DNA from: Kiritimatiellia bacterium
GTDB taxonomy: Bacteria; Verrucomicrobiota; Kiritimatiellia; RFP12; UBA1067
NCBI GenBank assembly: GCA_017450695.1
Contig: JAFSTA010000017.1
Location: 1-38,619, forward strand
DNA: 38,619 nt
Direction of reading: 5' to 3'
Shown here piece by piece: positions 17,641-24,975 of this stretch (its first letter is position 1; every line of letters starts with the position of its first letter). Made by a program: the position numbers and the translations under genes. The notes under the pieces were generated by a model, which saw nothing but the letters and a program-made list of their open reading frames with translations, searched no databases and was not told where the DNA came from.

Positions 17641-18377
17641 CCGTAGGCATTCTGGTGGAGTACGTAGATGCCGAGGAGGGTGTTGGTGGTACCATGCGCC
17701 AGGGCACAGCACCAGATGTCGCCGGTGCGGACGGCGAGCAGTCCGTACACCAGTCCCGCCAGCGCACCGGCGAGCCAGCGGTCGTGCTCGAAGGCGAAGA
17801 CCGCCAGCACGATGCAGAACGCCCGTGCGTCGAACTTCGCCAGACGCACTTTCCAGAACGCTGAGTCCTGAAGCCAGCGGTAGAGGAATCCGCGAAAGAA
17901 GAACTCTTCCGCTGTGGCGATCACCACACCCGATCCGAAGAGTTTGGCGAGCGCGAGTCCCCACCCTGCCTCCTCCACGGAGTACGCCCAGCTGAGGTGG
18001 CCGGGCGGCAGTTCCGGCGCATAGGAAGGGAATGATCCAGGCATCATCACCAGCCATTTGTAGTAGAATCCCTGAAAGCGGGGAAGGGCACGGGCGACGA
18101 AAGGAGTCTCCGGCAGAATCCAGAGAACTGTCACCAGCACGCCCGCCGCAATCGCCAGCGGCAGGTGACGCACCGAGAGAGACGGGTAAATCCGCCACGG
18201 GCGGTATGCGAGAAAAAGAGCGAGGCAGGCGACACTCTTGACGGCGTAGCTCCACGGATAGAGCTGGCGGGGACACCATCCCGCCCCCTCCAGCAACTGC
18301 AACAGCAGGATCACGCCGATCCAGAGGAAGAACGGGATCGTATGTCCGTCACGCGCCGCCAGAAGCTGCCGCCGCAT
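17631..18377 (-). CDS. CPBP/CAAX-type intramembrane metalloprotease, exosortase-associated type
   Basis: 248 residues from the ATG at 18377, which overlaps the upstream stop (TAATG) and follows a GGGGGG run. About seven membrane helices. The active-site motifs of the CPBP (Abi/CAAX) family are all present: EEFFFRG with Glu157, Glu158 and Arg162, FEHDRW with His198, and AHGTTN with His228 and Asn232. The C-terminal part (AGALAGLVYG, LLGIYVL, ending in FW) resembles the CAAX-protease relatives that accompany exosortase/PEP-CTERM sorting systems (TIGR03008-like). No exosortase is visible in this window, so that link rests on resemblance. It would cut membrane-embedded peptides. Last gene of a six-gene operon; the heptamer array overlaps its end. 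Confidence 0.75.
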   Translation of the reverse strand: MRRQLLAARDGHTIPFFLWIGVILLLQLLEGAGWCPRQLYPWSYAVKSVACLALFLAYRPWRIYPSLSVRHLPLAIAAGVLVTVLWILPETPFVARALPRFQGFYYKWLVMMPGSFPSYAPELPPGHLSWAYSVEEAGWGLALAKLFGSGVVIATAEEFFFRGFLYRWLQDSAFWKVRLAKFDARAFCIVLAVFAFEHDRWLAGALAGLVYGLLAVRTGDIWCCALAHGTTNTLLGIYVLHQNAYGFW

Positions 18378-19414
18378 TAACGATCCCCCCACGCATCCAG
18401 CTGCTCGCGTGTCGGTGCCTGCACCACCTCAAAGAGACGCCAGAGTCCGAAATCCTTCAGGAAGATCAACCGTTCCAGCCCCAGCTTGTAGATCTTCGGA
18501 TAACGCCAATAGACACTCTCCGTCCATGTCAGGTATTCCGGACGCGGCAACAGCAGGAAGAGACGCTGCCCCTTGTAGGCGTACTTCAGATCCGTGATGT
18601 GCAGATCCAGGTTGGCGGTGAACATCGGGTTCTGGTTACCCTCCAGCAGGCGCAACCCCGCGTATCCTTCCACGAAGACCCGTCCGTAGGGCGTCTCCGC
18701 CTGGACGCACGCGGCGACATTCGACAGAATCTCGGCGGGCGGAATCTGAACAGGGGGTACGACACCCGCCTCTTCCGTCTCTCGGGATTGCGGACGTGCC
18801 AAATCCTGACGCAGTTGCGTGAGCGTTTCCGTCCGGACGGAACGGAAGCAGAAGAGGGCGTCACCCAACACCAGCATGTTCATCAGCATCCAGACGCCAA
18901 CAGCGTACAGCGTTGGCAGCCAGCCAAGCAGTACCCAGGCGAAGAAGCGGCGACGCGTCTCCTCGTGGAAGAGCGCGACGAGCGGCAGCAGCACCAGCGT
19001 CAGCGCGATCGGAATCAGGAAGTAGATGCCGCAGAGCAGGAGCAGCGCGGCACAGGACGCGGCCTTCACCAGATGTGTCGGCGAATTGACGATGCGTCCG
19101 CCGACCTTCATGCCGCAGACGCTCCAGCCGACGAGTCCGGTCAGGAGTCCGGAGATCGTCGCGACATAGAACCACCAGAGAACGATGGCGGCGAGTTGCG
19201 CGGCGGTCGTCGGGGAACAGAGCCACGCGAAGGGGAGGTAGATCAGCGTGGGCAGGGGCGCGTGCCAGCAGGAGCCGACCAACGCCTGACGTCCCTGCGT
19301 CGAGCCGGCGATCAGCTCTTGGCAGATGCCCGCCAGCGTCCCGTCCGGAACCCCGAACCGAACCGCCAGGATGTACCCCAGCACGAGGGGGATCAGATAA
19401 CGAAGTTTGCTCAT
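18377..19414 (-). CDS. Polytopic membrane protein of unknown function
   Basis: 345 residues from the ATG at 19414, which overlaps the stop of the glycosyltransferase gene (ATGA) and has GGGGA just upstream. I do not recognise a named family. The N-terminal 200 residues have about six helices (LRYLIPLVLGYILAV, TLIYLPFAWL, AIVLWWFYVATISGLL, ALLLLCGIYFLIP, LTLVLLPLVALF, ALGVWMLMNML-like). The C-terminal 145 residues form a soluble domain (GRVFVEGYAGLRLLEGN, FTANLDLHITDLKYAYKG, YPKIYKLGLERLIFLKDF). This two-part layout resembles polysaccharide or lipid-linked sugar export helpers. Being squeezed between a glycosyltransferase and a CAAX protease, both with overlapping codons, argues for work in the same surface-glycan or envelope pathway. 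Confidence 0.65.
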   Translation of the reverse strand: MSKLRYLIPLVLGYILAVRFGVPDGTLAGICQELIAGSTQGRQALVGSCWHAPLPTLIYLPFAWLCSPTTAAQLAAIVLWWFYVATISGLLTGLVGWSVCGMKVGGRIVNSPTHLVKAASCAALLLLCGIYFLIPIALTLVLLPLVALFHEETRRRFFAWVLLGWLPTLYAVGVWMLMNMLVLGDALFCFRSVRTETLTQLRQDLARPQSRETEEAGVVPPVQIPPAEILSNVAACVQAETPYGRVFVEGYAGLRLLEGNQNPMFTANLDLHITDLKYAYKGQRLFLLLPRPEYLTWTESVYWRYPKIYKLGLERLIFLKDFGLWRLFEVVQAPTREQLDAWGDR

Positions 19415-20811
19415 GACGATTTCCCCTGATGCGTGGTCTTCTCCCACACGAATGGTGCGCGGAAGAACTGGATGAAGGCGCGCCAACCGCTGTAACTCAT
19501 CATCGCCCAGTAGAGCGGCGAGAAGAGCGCGCAGAGCATCAGCCCGTCACGCTTGCGCGCGCAGCAGCCGAGCAGGTTGACGTAGATGAAGACGAAGTTG
19601 CCGAGGAAGAGGCAGAACGCGCCCATCGCGAAGACGGGACCGGGGAAGAGCACGTCCGCGCCGACCGGCTGCACGAAGAACCAGATCAGCGTCATGATCC
19701 AGAAGATCGGGTTGACCAGCGCGGAGAAGACCACGCCGCCGACGAGCAACTGGTAGTGGAGGAAGTTGATCAGGCCGAGGTCGCGCAGGAGGCGGAATGG
19801 GTTGCGCATGTGGACGAACCAGGTCTGGATGTATCCCTTCTGCCAGCGCGTGCGTTGTTTGATCCACGGCCAGAAGCGGCAGCAGGCCTCCTCCCACGTG
19901 GTGGTGTCAAGCATCCGCGTGGAGTACCCCAACCGCCCGATGCGGATGCCGAGGTCGCAATCCTCCGTCACGTTGTAGGCGTCCCATCCCATCAGTTCGC
20001 GCAGGGCCGCCGTCTTGAAGTGGTTCGAGGTGCCGCCCAACGGGATCACCGCGTGGAGCGCGGCGAGCCCGGGCAACTGAAGATCGTACCAGACGGAATA
20101 CTCCGCCGTGAACCACTTGGAAAGGAGGTTCTGTCCGGCGTTGTAGAAGTTCAGGCAGGACTGGATGCAGACGACGGACTCGGGCGATTTCTCGAACGCC
20201 ATGACCGCCTTTTTCAGCTGGTCCTTCTCCGGCATGTCCTCGGCGTCGTAGATGACGAGGTACTTGCCCCTTGCGTAGGCGAGACCGATGTTGCAGGCCT
20301 TGGGCTTGGTACGCGGGAAGGAGGGCGGGATGCGCGTGACGCGGAAACCGGGCGGCATGGTCAGCCGGGCGGCGGCCTCCAGGGTGGCGTCGTCGTCGGC
20401 CTCCAGCAGGAACTGCACGTCCTTGCGGTCACGCGGGTAGTCCATCTCGTCGAGCGACTTCAGAATCTGCGGCAGCGTCTCCGGTTCCTTGTACATCGGC
20501 ACCAGCACGGAGAAGATCGGCCACTCGCGTGGTTCCTGCGCCTGGATGTCCTCCTCGGAAAAGCGGAAGGAGGCGCGGGACGACGCCGCGCCGCGCAGGA
20601 TCAGGAACTTGTAGAGCGTGACGATGATGTAGATCACCGTGCAGACGGCGATCGCCAACTGCGCGGCTTTCACCGGACGGTAGTAGAACGCCGCCGCCGT
20701 TCCGCCGACGAAGCAGAGCATCAACAGTTTCTGCCAGAGGGTGAGCGGTTTGACGGCGCTCCAGTCTGGGCGCTTGTGCGCGAGTTCCAATGGATCGGGT
20801 TCGGGTATCAT
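19411..20811 (-). CDS. Membrane family 2 glycosyltransferase (cellulose-synthase-like)
   Basis: 466 residues; the ATG overlaps the stop of the KtrA-like gene (ATGA). Two helices lie at about 27-70. The GT-A domain has FSVLVPMYKEPETL (100-113), LLEADDDATLE (135-145), the UDP-sugar/metal motif YDAEDMPE (188-195), the catalytic base segment TEDCDLG (282-288) and the QRTRW motif (319-323) typical of processive GT2 enzymes. Three or four more helices fill 340-455. The arrangement is that of processive membrane synthases such as cellulose or poly-N-acetylglucosamine synthase, but there is no PilZ domain. It probably builds or primes an envelope polysaccharide. The next gene overlaps it by 4 bases. 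Confidence 0.85.
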   Translation of the reverse strand: MIPEPDPLELAHKRPDWSAVKPLTLWQKLLMLCFVGGTAAAFYYRPVKAAQLAIAVCTVIYIIVTLYKFLILRGAASSRASFRFSEEDIQAQEPREWPIFSVLVPMYKEPETLPQILKSLDEMDYPRDRKDVQFLLEADDDATLEAAARLTMPPGFRVTRIPPSFPRTKPKACNIGLAYARGKYLVIYDAEDMPEKDQLKKAVMAFEKSPESVVCIQSCLNFYNAGQNLLSKWFTAEYSVWYDLQLPGLAALHAVIPLGGTSNHFKTAALRELMGWDAYNVTEDCDLGIRIGRLGYSTRMLDTTTWEEACCRFWPWIKQRTRWQKGYIQTWFVHMRNPFRLLRDLGLINFLHYQLLVGGVVFSALVNPIFWIMTLIWFFVQPVGADVLFPGPVFAMGAFCLFLGNFVFIYVNLLGCCARKRDGLMLCALFSPLYWAMMSYSGWRAFIQFFRAPFVWEKTTHQGKSS

Positions 20812-21479
20812 GTCTTTTGCGCGATTTCGTCAATGGCCTTGTTTTCCCCGAAGACCAGCAGTTTGTCGTCGGGCTGAATCACCTCGGCCGCGGAGGGAAT
20901 AATCAACTCGCGCGGACGGGTCGGGTCTTCTTCCGCCAGGCGGCGGACGCAGAGTACGGTCACGTTGTACTTGTTGCGCACCTGCGCGTCGGCGAGCGAC
21001 TTCCCCTTGAGCGGTTCCGGCACGTCGATCTCCGCGACGCTGAATCCGTCGGAGATTTCAAGGAGGTCCACCGAACCTTTGGACATCAGGGTCTGCGCAA
21101 GCCGCTGGGCGCGGTCGCGGTTGGGATACACGACGACATCCGCGCCCACGCGCTTGAGGATCTTGCCGTGCATCTCCGAGTTCGCCTTCGCGACTACCAT
21201 CCCGACACCCATTTCCTTGCAGTTCATGGTCGCCATGACGCTGCCTTCCAAGTTGCTCGCAATGGCGATCACCACCACGTCGCATTCCTGGAAACCGGCG
21301 TCCTCCAGCGTGTGGATGTTCGTCGCATCCCCTTCGATCGCCTTGGAGACCTCCGTCACACACTCCTGGATGATGTCGCGGTTCTGGTCGATCAGCAACA
21401 CCTCGGCACCCTTTTCCGCCAGCGCGGAAGCGAGCGACGTCCCGAATGTGCCGGCCCCGATAATCCCGATTCGCTTCAC
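20808..21479 (-). CDS. KtrA/TrkA-type RCK protein (regulator of K+ transport)
   Basis: 223 residues from a GTG at 21479 with a strong GGAAGGGGAGGA run just upstream. An N-terminal Rossmann domain opens with IGIIGAGTFG (GxGxxG at 8-13) and has the conserved acidic end of strand 2 (LLIDQN). The C-terminal TrkA-C domain is about 140-220 (FSVAEIDVPEPLKGKSLAD, IQPDDKLLVFGE). Such proteins bind NAD(H) or ATP and gate a KtrB/TrkH-type potassium channel. The membrane partner is not in the window, so it is a stand-alone regulatory subunit here. It sits in the middle of the operon, 21 bases after metY, and overlaps the glycosyltransferase start by 4 bases. Confidence 0.88.
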   Translation of the reverse strand: MKRIGIIGAGTFGTSLASALAEKGAEVLLIDQNRDIIQECVTEVSKAIEGDATNIHTLEDAGFQECDVVVIAIASNLEGSVMATMNCKEMGVGMVVAKANSEMHGKILKRVGADVVVYPNRDRAQRLAQTLMSKGSVDLLEISDGFSVAEIDVPEPLKGKSLADAQVRNKYNVTVLCVRRLAEEDPTRPRELIIPSAAEVIQPDDKLLVFGENKAIDEIAQKT

Positions 21480-21500
21480 GTCCTCCCCTTCCTTTCGACG

Positions 21501-22775
21501 CTAGACCTTTGCCAGCGCCTGTTTCAAATCCGTGATGATGTCGTCCGCGTCCTCCAGCCCCACCGAGAAGCGGATCAGATCCGGCGGGATGCCCGCCTCG
21601 CGCAGCTGCTCGTCGGTCAGTTGCCGGTGCGTGTGGCTCGCCGGGTGCAGCACGCAGGAACGGCAGTCCGCCACGTGCGTCACGATCGCGATCATCTTCA
21701 GGCTGTCCATGAACTTAATGGACTCCTCACGTCCGCCTTTGATACCGAAGGTCAGCACGCCGCAGGGGAGTCCGCCCTTGAACTGCTTTTGCGCCAGCTT
21801 GTAATACCGGTTGTCGGGAAGTCCGGCGTAGTGAACCCACGCCACCTTCTTCTGGCGCTGGAGGAACTTCGCCGCCTTCAGCGCATTCGCGCAGTGGCGC
21901 GGCATCCGCAGGTGCAGCGTCTCCAGTCCCAGGTTCAACAGGAAGCAGTTCATCGGCGACGGAATCGAGCCGAGGTCGCGCATCAGCTGCGCCACGCACT
22001 TGGTGATGTACGCGCCCTTGCCGAACTGCTTGGTGTAAGAGATGCCGTGGTAAGAGGAATCCGGCTCGGTCAGCCCCGCGAACTTGTCGTGGTATTTTTC
22101 CCAGTCGAAGTTGCCGCTATCGACCACCGCGCCGCCGACCTGCGTCGCATGTCCGTCCATGTACTTGGTGGTCGAGTGGACCACGATGTCCGCGCCGAAA
22201 TCGAACGGACGGCAGAGCACCGGTGTCGCGAAGGTGTTATCGACGATCAGCGGGACGCCGTGCTTGTGCGCGATCTTCGCCATCTTCGCGATGTCCAGCA
22301 CCGATCCCGCCGGGTTCGCCACCGTCTCGCAGAATAACGCCTTGGTGTTCGGTCGGAACGCCTTGGAAATCTGCGCCTCGCTCGCGTCCTGGTCGATGAA
22401 CGTCACGTCGATCCCCAGCTTCTTCATCGTCACGGCGAAGAGGTTGAAGGTGCCGCCGTAGATGGCGGAGGCGGAAACGAAGTGGTCGCCCGCCTCGCAG
22501 ATGTTGAAGACGGAGTAGAACGACGCCGCCTGGCCCGACGAGGTCAGCACCGCCGCCACGCCGCCCTCCAGCGCGGCGATCTTCGACGCCACGCAGTCGT
22601 TCGTCGGGTTCTGCAGTCGCGTGTAGAAATATCCCGAGTCCTTCAGGTCGAAGAGCCGCGCCATCGCGTCGCTCGACTCGTACTTGAAGGTGGTGCTCTG
22701 GTAAATCGGCACCACGCGCGGCTCCCCGTTTTTCGGCGTCCATCCGCCCTGCACGCAAATCGTATCCAGTTTCAT
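21501..22775 (-). CDS. metY: O-acetylhomoserine sulfhydrylase (Cys/Met metabolism PLP enzyme)
   Basis: 424 residues, start ATG at 22775 after an ACGAGGAGAGAG ribosome site. It is a complete member of the Cys/Met-metabolism PLP family: PIYQSTTF, the phosphate-binding YTRLQNPT, GQAA, IVDNTFATP (cofactor ring Asp179) and the Schiff-base lysine in HSTTKYMDGH (Lys204). The long insertion and the C-terminal CVLHPASHTHRQL and RFSVGLED motifs match MetY-type enzymes, which make homocysteine from O-acetylhomoserine and sulfide. Cystathionine synthase activity is possible but less likely. It starts 15 bases after the flavoprotein gene and probably shares its transcript. No methionine-biosynthesis partner lies nearby and no SAM riboswitch precedes it. 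Confidence 0.9.
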   Translation of the reverse strand: MKLDTICVQGGWTPKNGEPRVVPIYQSTTFKYESSDAMARLFDLKDSGYFYTRLQNPTNDCVASKIAALEGGVAAVLTSSGQAASFYSVFNICEAGDHFVSASAIYGGTFNLFAVTMKKLGIDVTFIDQDASEAQISKAFRPNTKALFCETVANPAGSVLDIAKMAKIAHKHGVPLIVDNTFATPVLCRPFDFGADIVVHSTTKYMDGHATQVGGAVVDSGNFDWEKYHDKFAGLTEPDSSYHGISYTKQFGKGAYITKCVAQLMRDLGSIPSPMNCFLLNLGLETLHLRMPRHCANALKAAKFLQRQKKVAWVHYAGLPDNRYYKLAQKQFKGGLPCGVLTFGIKGGREESIKFMDSLKMIAIVTHVADCRSCVLHPASHTHRQLTDEQLREAGIPPDLIRFSVGLEDADDIITDLKQALAKV

Positions 22776-22790
22776 TGTCTCTCTCCTCGT

Positions 22791-24644
22791 TTAGTTTTCG
22801 TTGGAATGCAAACCGCCGGAACCGGCCTCGAAATCAATGCCGCCCTGTTCAATCGGCTGGTCTTTCAGCTTGGAACAGCTCCACACGCAGACGCCGCAGT
22901 GTACGCACTTCTCTCGGTCGAACGAGGGAACCCCGTTCTCGCCCGGCGCGATCGCCTGAGCCGAACACAGCTCGATACAGGTTTTCTCGCGGCAACTTGC
23001 GCACAGGTCGGGCGCGAGGAAACGCACGTGATCGGCGAAGCCGCCCGCCGCCTGCACCTTGCCTCCCTTGAAGAGCGCGTCCTGCTGCGACATCAGCAGC
23101 GTGCCGTCCAGCGGAATCTGCGGCCAGCCGCGCAAGTCCATGATCGCGTCGTGCAACGGCTTCTTCTCCTTCTCGCAGGTCTCCACCGCCTCCTTCAACT
23201 TCTCCGCCGTCACCTTGCCGCCAACGAGCGAGTCGAGCGGGCGGACGATCTGGTCGTTCGGCGTCGGCTTGACGTTCAGGTTGATCTTCCCGCCCGTCAG
23301 TCCCGTGAAGCCCTCGCCCATCATGCCCTTGAAGAAACTCTTCTGGAAGCCGTCGCGCGCCTTGCGCGCCACTTCCAACTCCTTGTTCTGTCGATCTGCG
23401 CGGCGACGCGCCACATACGCCTTCTCCAGCTCCCCCTTCGTGAAGCTGCCGCCCGCCTTCCAAATTTCAATCACCGCCTGCGCAAGAATCACGCCCGTGC
23501 GCCAAGCCTCATCGACACCCGAATTCGTCAGCACGTTGGTCGAACCGGAACCCTCGCCGATGCGCGCGAAGCCGTCGCCGCACAGGTACGGCTCGCCGCG
23601 AATGCCGCTTTCGAGGAGCGACTTCGCACCCCACGAACGCAGGGTTCCGCCCTGGATGTGCTGCCAGATCGCCGGGTGCATCATCCAGTGCTGGAGGTAC
23701 CGGTACGAGGTGCGGATCGGCGAATCCCACCACGACGGCACGAAGATGCCCATCGACGCCGTGCGGTCTGGATAGACGTAGAGGAATCCGAAGATTTCCG
23801 GTTCCGGGAAGCCGAGCGTGTGGATGACCGTGCCGGGTTTCAGCGTGCAGCTCTCCGGCAACTCCACCACCGCCTTCATGCCTACGGCCCAGTCGTGCTG
23901 GTTGTTGCCTTCCGGCAATCCGAAACGCGCGTTCAGCGCACGCCCGACCGCGCCGACCGGTCCGTCCGCCACCACCGTCAACGGCGCGGTGATGTCCATG
24001 CCCGGCATATACGCCACATCGGGGTTTCCCTTACGGTCCACCCCCTGATCCGCCAGCCGTACGCCGATCACGCGGTCGCCCTCGAAGAGCGGTGCCGTCA
24101 CAGGCGTGCCCGGCCAAATCTGCACCAGACCGCTCCCCATCAGCTGCGTCCCCGCCCACGAGAGGAACTGCCCCATCGACATCACCAGCCCCGGCTCTTT
24201 CTTCAGGAAACCGGGAATGAACGGCAGCTCGGTGGCGTTCGGCCACTTCTTGCCGAACGGACGCATCATCTTGAAGGTACCGTCCATGAACCGCGTGGAG
24301 AAGGTGCGGGTACTCGCCCCCACGTGGTCGAAAAGATACAGCACATGCTCCTCGGTGATATCCGATGCGTTGGGTATCTCCTTCGCGAGATTCACTCCGG
24401 GGAAGGACTCGCGGATGGAGCGCCCGCTGGTCACCACGCCGGAGACGCCGAACCCGATGTCGTCCGCGCGCTCGTAACACAGCACCTGCAACGGCATACC
24501 CGGCATGACGCGGCTTTCCAGCGCGGGCGTCCCGTCGGGATTGTTCATCGCGGCGGTCAACGTCGTGAGAAACCCTGCCTGAGCCGGTCCGAACCCCACG
24601 CAAACGATGTCCGCTTCCATTTTCTGACGTTCAATCTCATTCAT
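22791..24644 (-). CDS. ETF-quinone oxidoreductase-like flavoprotein with C-terminal Fe-S domain
   Basis: 617 residues from the ATG at 24644, chosen for the AAGGAAG site about 8 bases upstream; the frame is open to 24683. A FAD-binding Rossmann motif is near the N-terminus (DIVCVGFGPAQAG, residues 12-24). The second FAD motif DGFARIGEGSG and a GxxG(x)TN segment lie in the middle. The C-terminus carries a ferredoxin-like domain: CASCREKTCIELC (from about 551) and CVHCGVCVWSC (from about 580), enough cysteines for two [4Fe-4S] clusters, whereas classical ETF dehydrogenases have one. It resembles ETF:ubiquinone oxidoreductase/FixC, moving electrons from a flavoprotein to quinone at the membrane face. 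No etfAB is in the window. First gene of the six-gene operon. Confidence 0.82.
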   Translation of the reverse strand: MNEIERQKMEADIVCVGFGPAQAGFLTTLTAAMNNPDGTPALESRVMPGMPLQVLCYERADDIGFGVSGVVTSGRSIRESFPGVNLAKEIPNASDITEEHVLYLFDHVGASTRTFSTRFMDGTFKMMRPFGKKWPNATELPFIPGFLKKEPGLVMSMGQFLSWAGTQLMGSGLVQIWPGTPVTAPLFEGDRVIGVRLADQGVDRKGNPDVAYMPGMDITAPLTVVADGPVGAVGRALNARFGLPEGNNQHDWAVGMKAVVELPESCTLKPGTVIHTLGFPEPEIFGFLYVYPDRTASMGIFVPSWWDSPIRTSYRYLQHWMMHPAIWQHIQGGTLRSWGAKSLLESGIRGEPYLCGDGFARIGEGSGSTNVLTNSGVDEAWRTGVILAQAVIEIWKAGGSFTKGELEKAYVARRRADRQNKELEVARKARDGFQKSFFKGMMGEGFTGLTGGKINLNVKPTPNDQIVRPLDSLVGGKVTAEKLKEAVETCEKEKKPLHDAIMDLRGWPQIPLDGTLLMSQQDALFKGGKVQAAGGFADHVRFLAPDLCASCREKTCIELCSAQAIAPGENGVPSFDREKCVHCGVCVWSCSKLKDQPIEQGGIDFEAGSGGLHSNEN

Positions 24645-24666
24645 CTGTACTGCTTCCTTTTCGCCC

Positions 24667-24675
24667 AGTATAGCA
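24667..24675 (-). promoter_or_regulatory. Extended -10 promoter of the six-gene operon
   Basis: Minus strand TGC-TATACT (24675-24667): an extended -10 of the TGnTATAnT kind, 22 bases before the ATG at 24644. The -35 side is weak (TTTCTT at 17-base spacing; TTGACT lies too close). Confidence 0.45.
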
Positions 24676-24722
24676 AAAAACACAAGTCAAAGAAAGCGAC
24701 TTCTTTCGGTGTGAGGACGAGA

Positions 24723-24818
24723 AGGGACACAAGGGACGGAAGGGATAAAATGGATTAGCCCATCTCTCACTTCTCAGCCTCCCCGCTTCCCCGCTTTTCA
24801 GCTTCTCAGCCTCTCAGC
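24723..24818 (+). repeat. Short-period tandem arrays: three 9-mers then seven 8-mers
   Basis: 24723-24749 reads AGGGACACA, AGGGACGGA, AGGGATAAA in exact 9-base phase. 24763-24818 reads TCTCTCAC, TTCTCAGC, CTCCCCGC, TTCCCCGC, TTTTCAGC, TTCTCAGC, CTCTCAGC in exact 8-base phase. It is followed by a GGCGCC/GGCGCGAAGCGCC palindromic stretch (24828-24852). The 24676-24873 spacer holds nothing else. Confidence 0.8.
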
Positions 24819-24873
24819 TGGCGTATGGCGCCTTCAGCTGGCGCGAAGCGCCCCACCCCGTCCCGGAAATCAT

Positions 24874-24902
24874 TTGACGGTTCTCCGGAAAGTTGATAGT
24901 GT
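24874..24902 (+). promoter_or_regulatory. Promoter of the GH2 gene
   Basis: TTGACG (24874-24879), a 17-base spacer and TAGTGT (24897-24902), 73 bases before the ATG at 24976. It resembles the arrangement at 28108-28137 in front of the next plus-strand gene. Confidence 0.5.
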
Positions 24903-24975
24903 TTTGGCAGTTCAACGATAGGATGTCCTCAAAAAGGCTGTGCATCACGTTGATCCGAAGGAGGAACGATCCACC

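Noticed and set aside
19429-20877. 482-codon open frame opposite the glycosyltransferase
   Set aside because: Antisense shadow; the minus strand carries the complete GT2 motif set.
22776-22790. SAM riboswitch before metY
   Set aside because: Only 15 bases separate metY from the upstream gene, leaving no room.
22482-24758. 758-codon open frame opposite metY and the flavoprotein gene
   Set aside because: It spans two real minus-strand genes and has no domain of its own.
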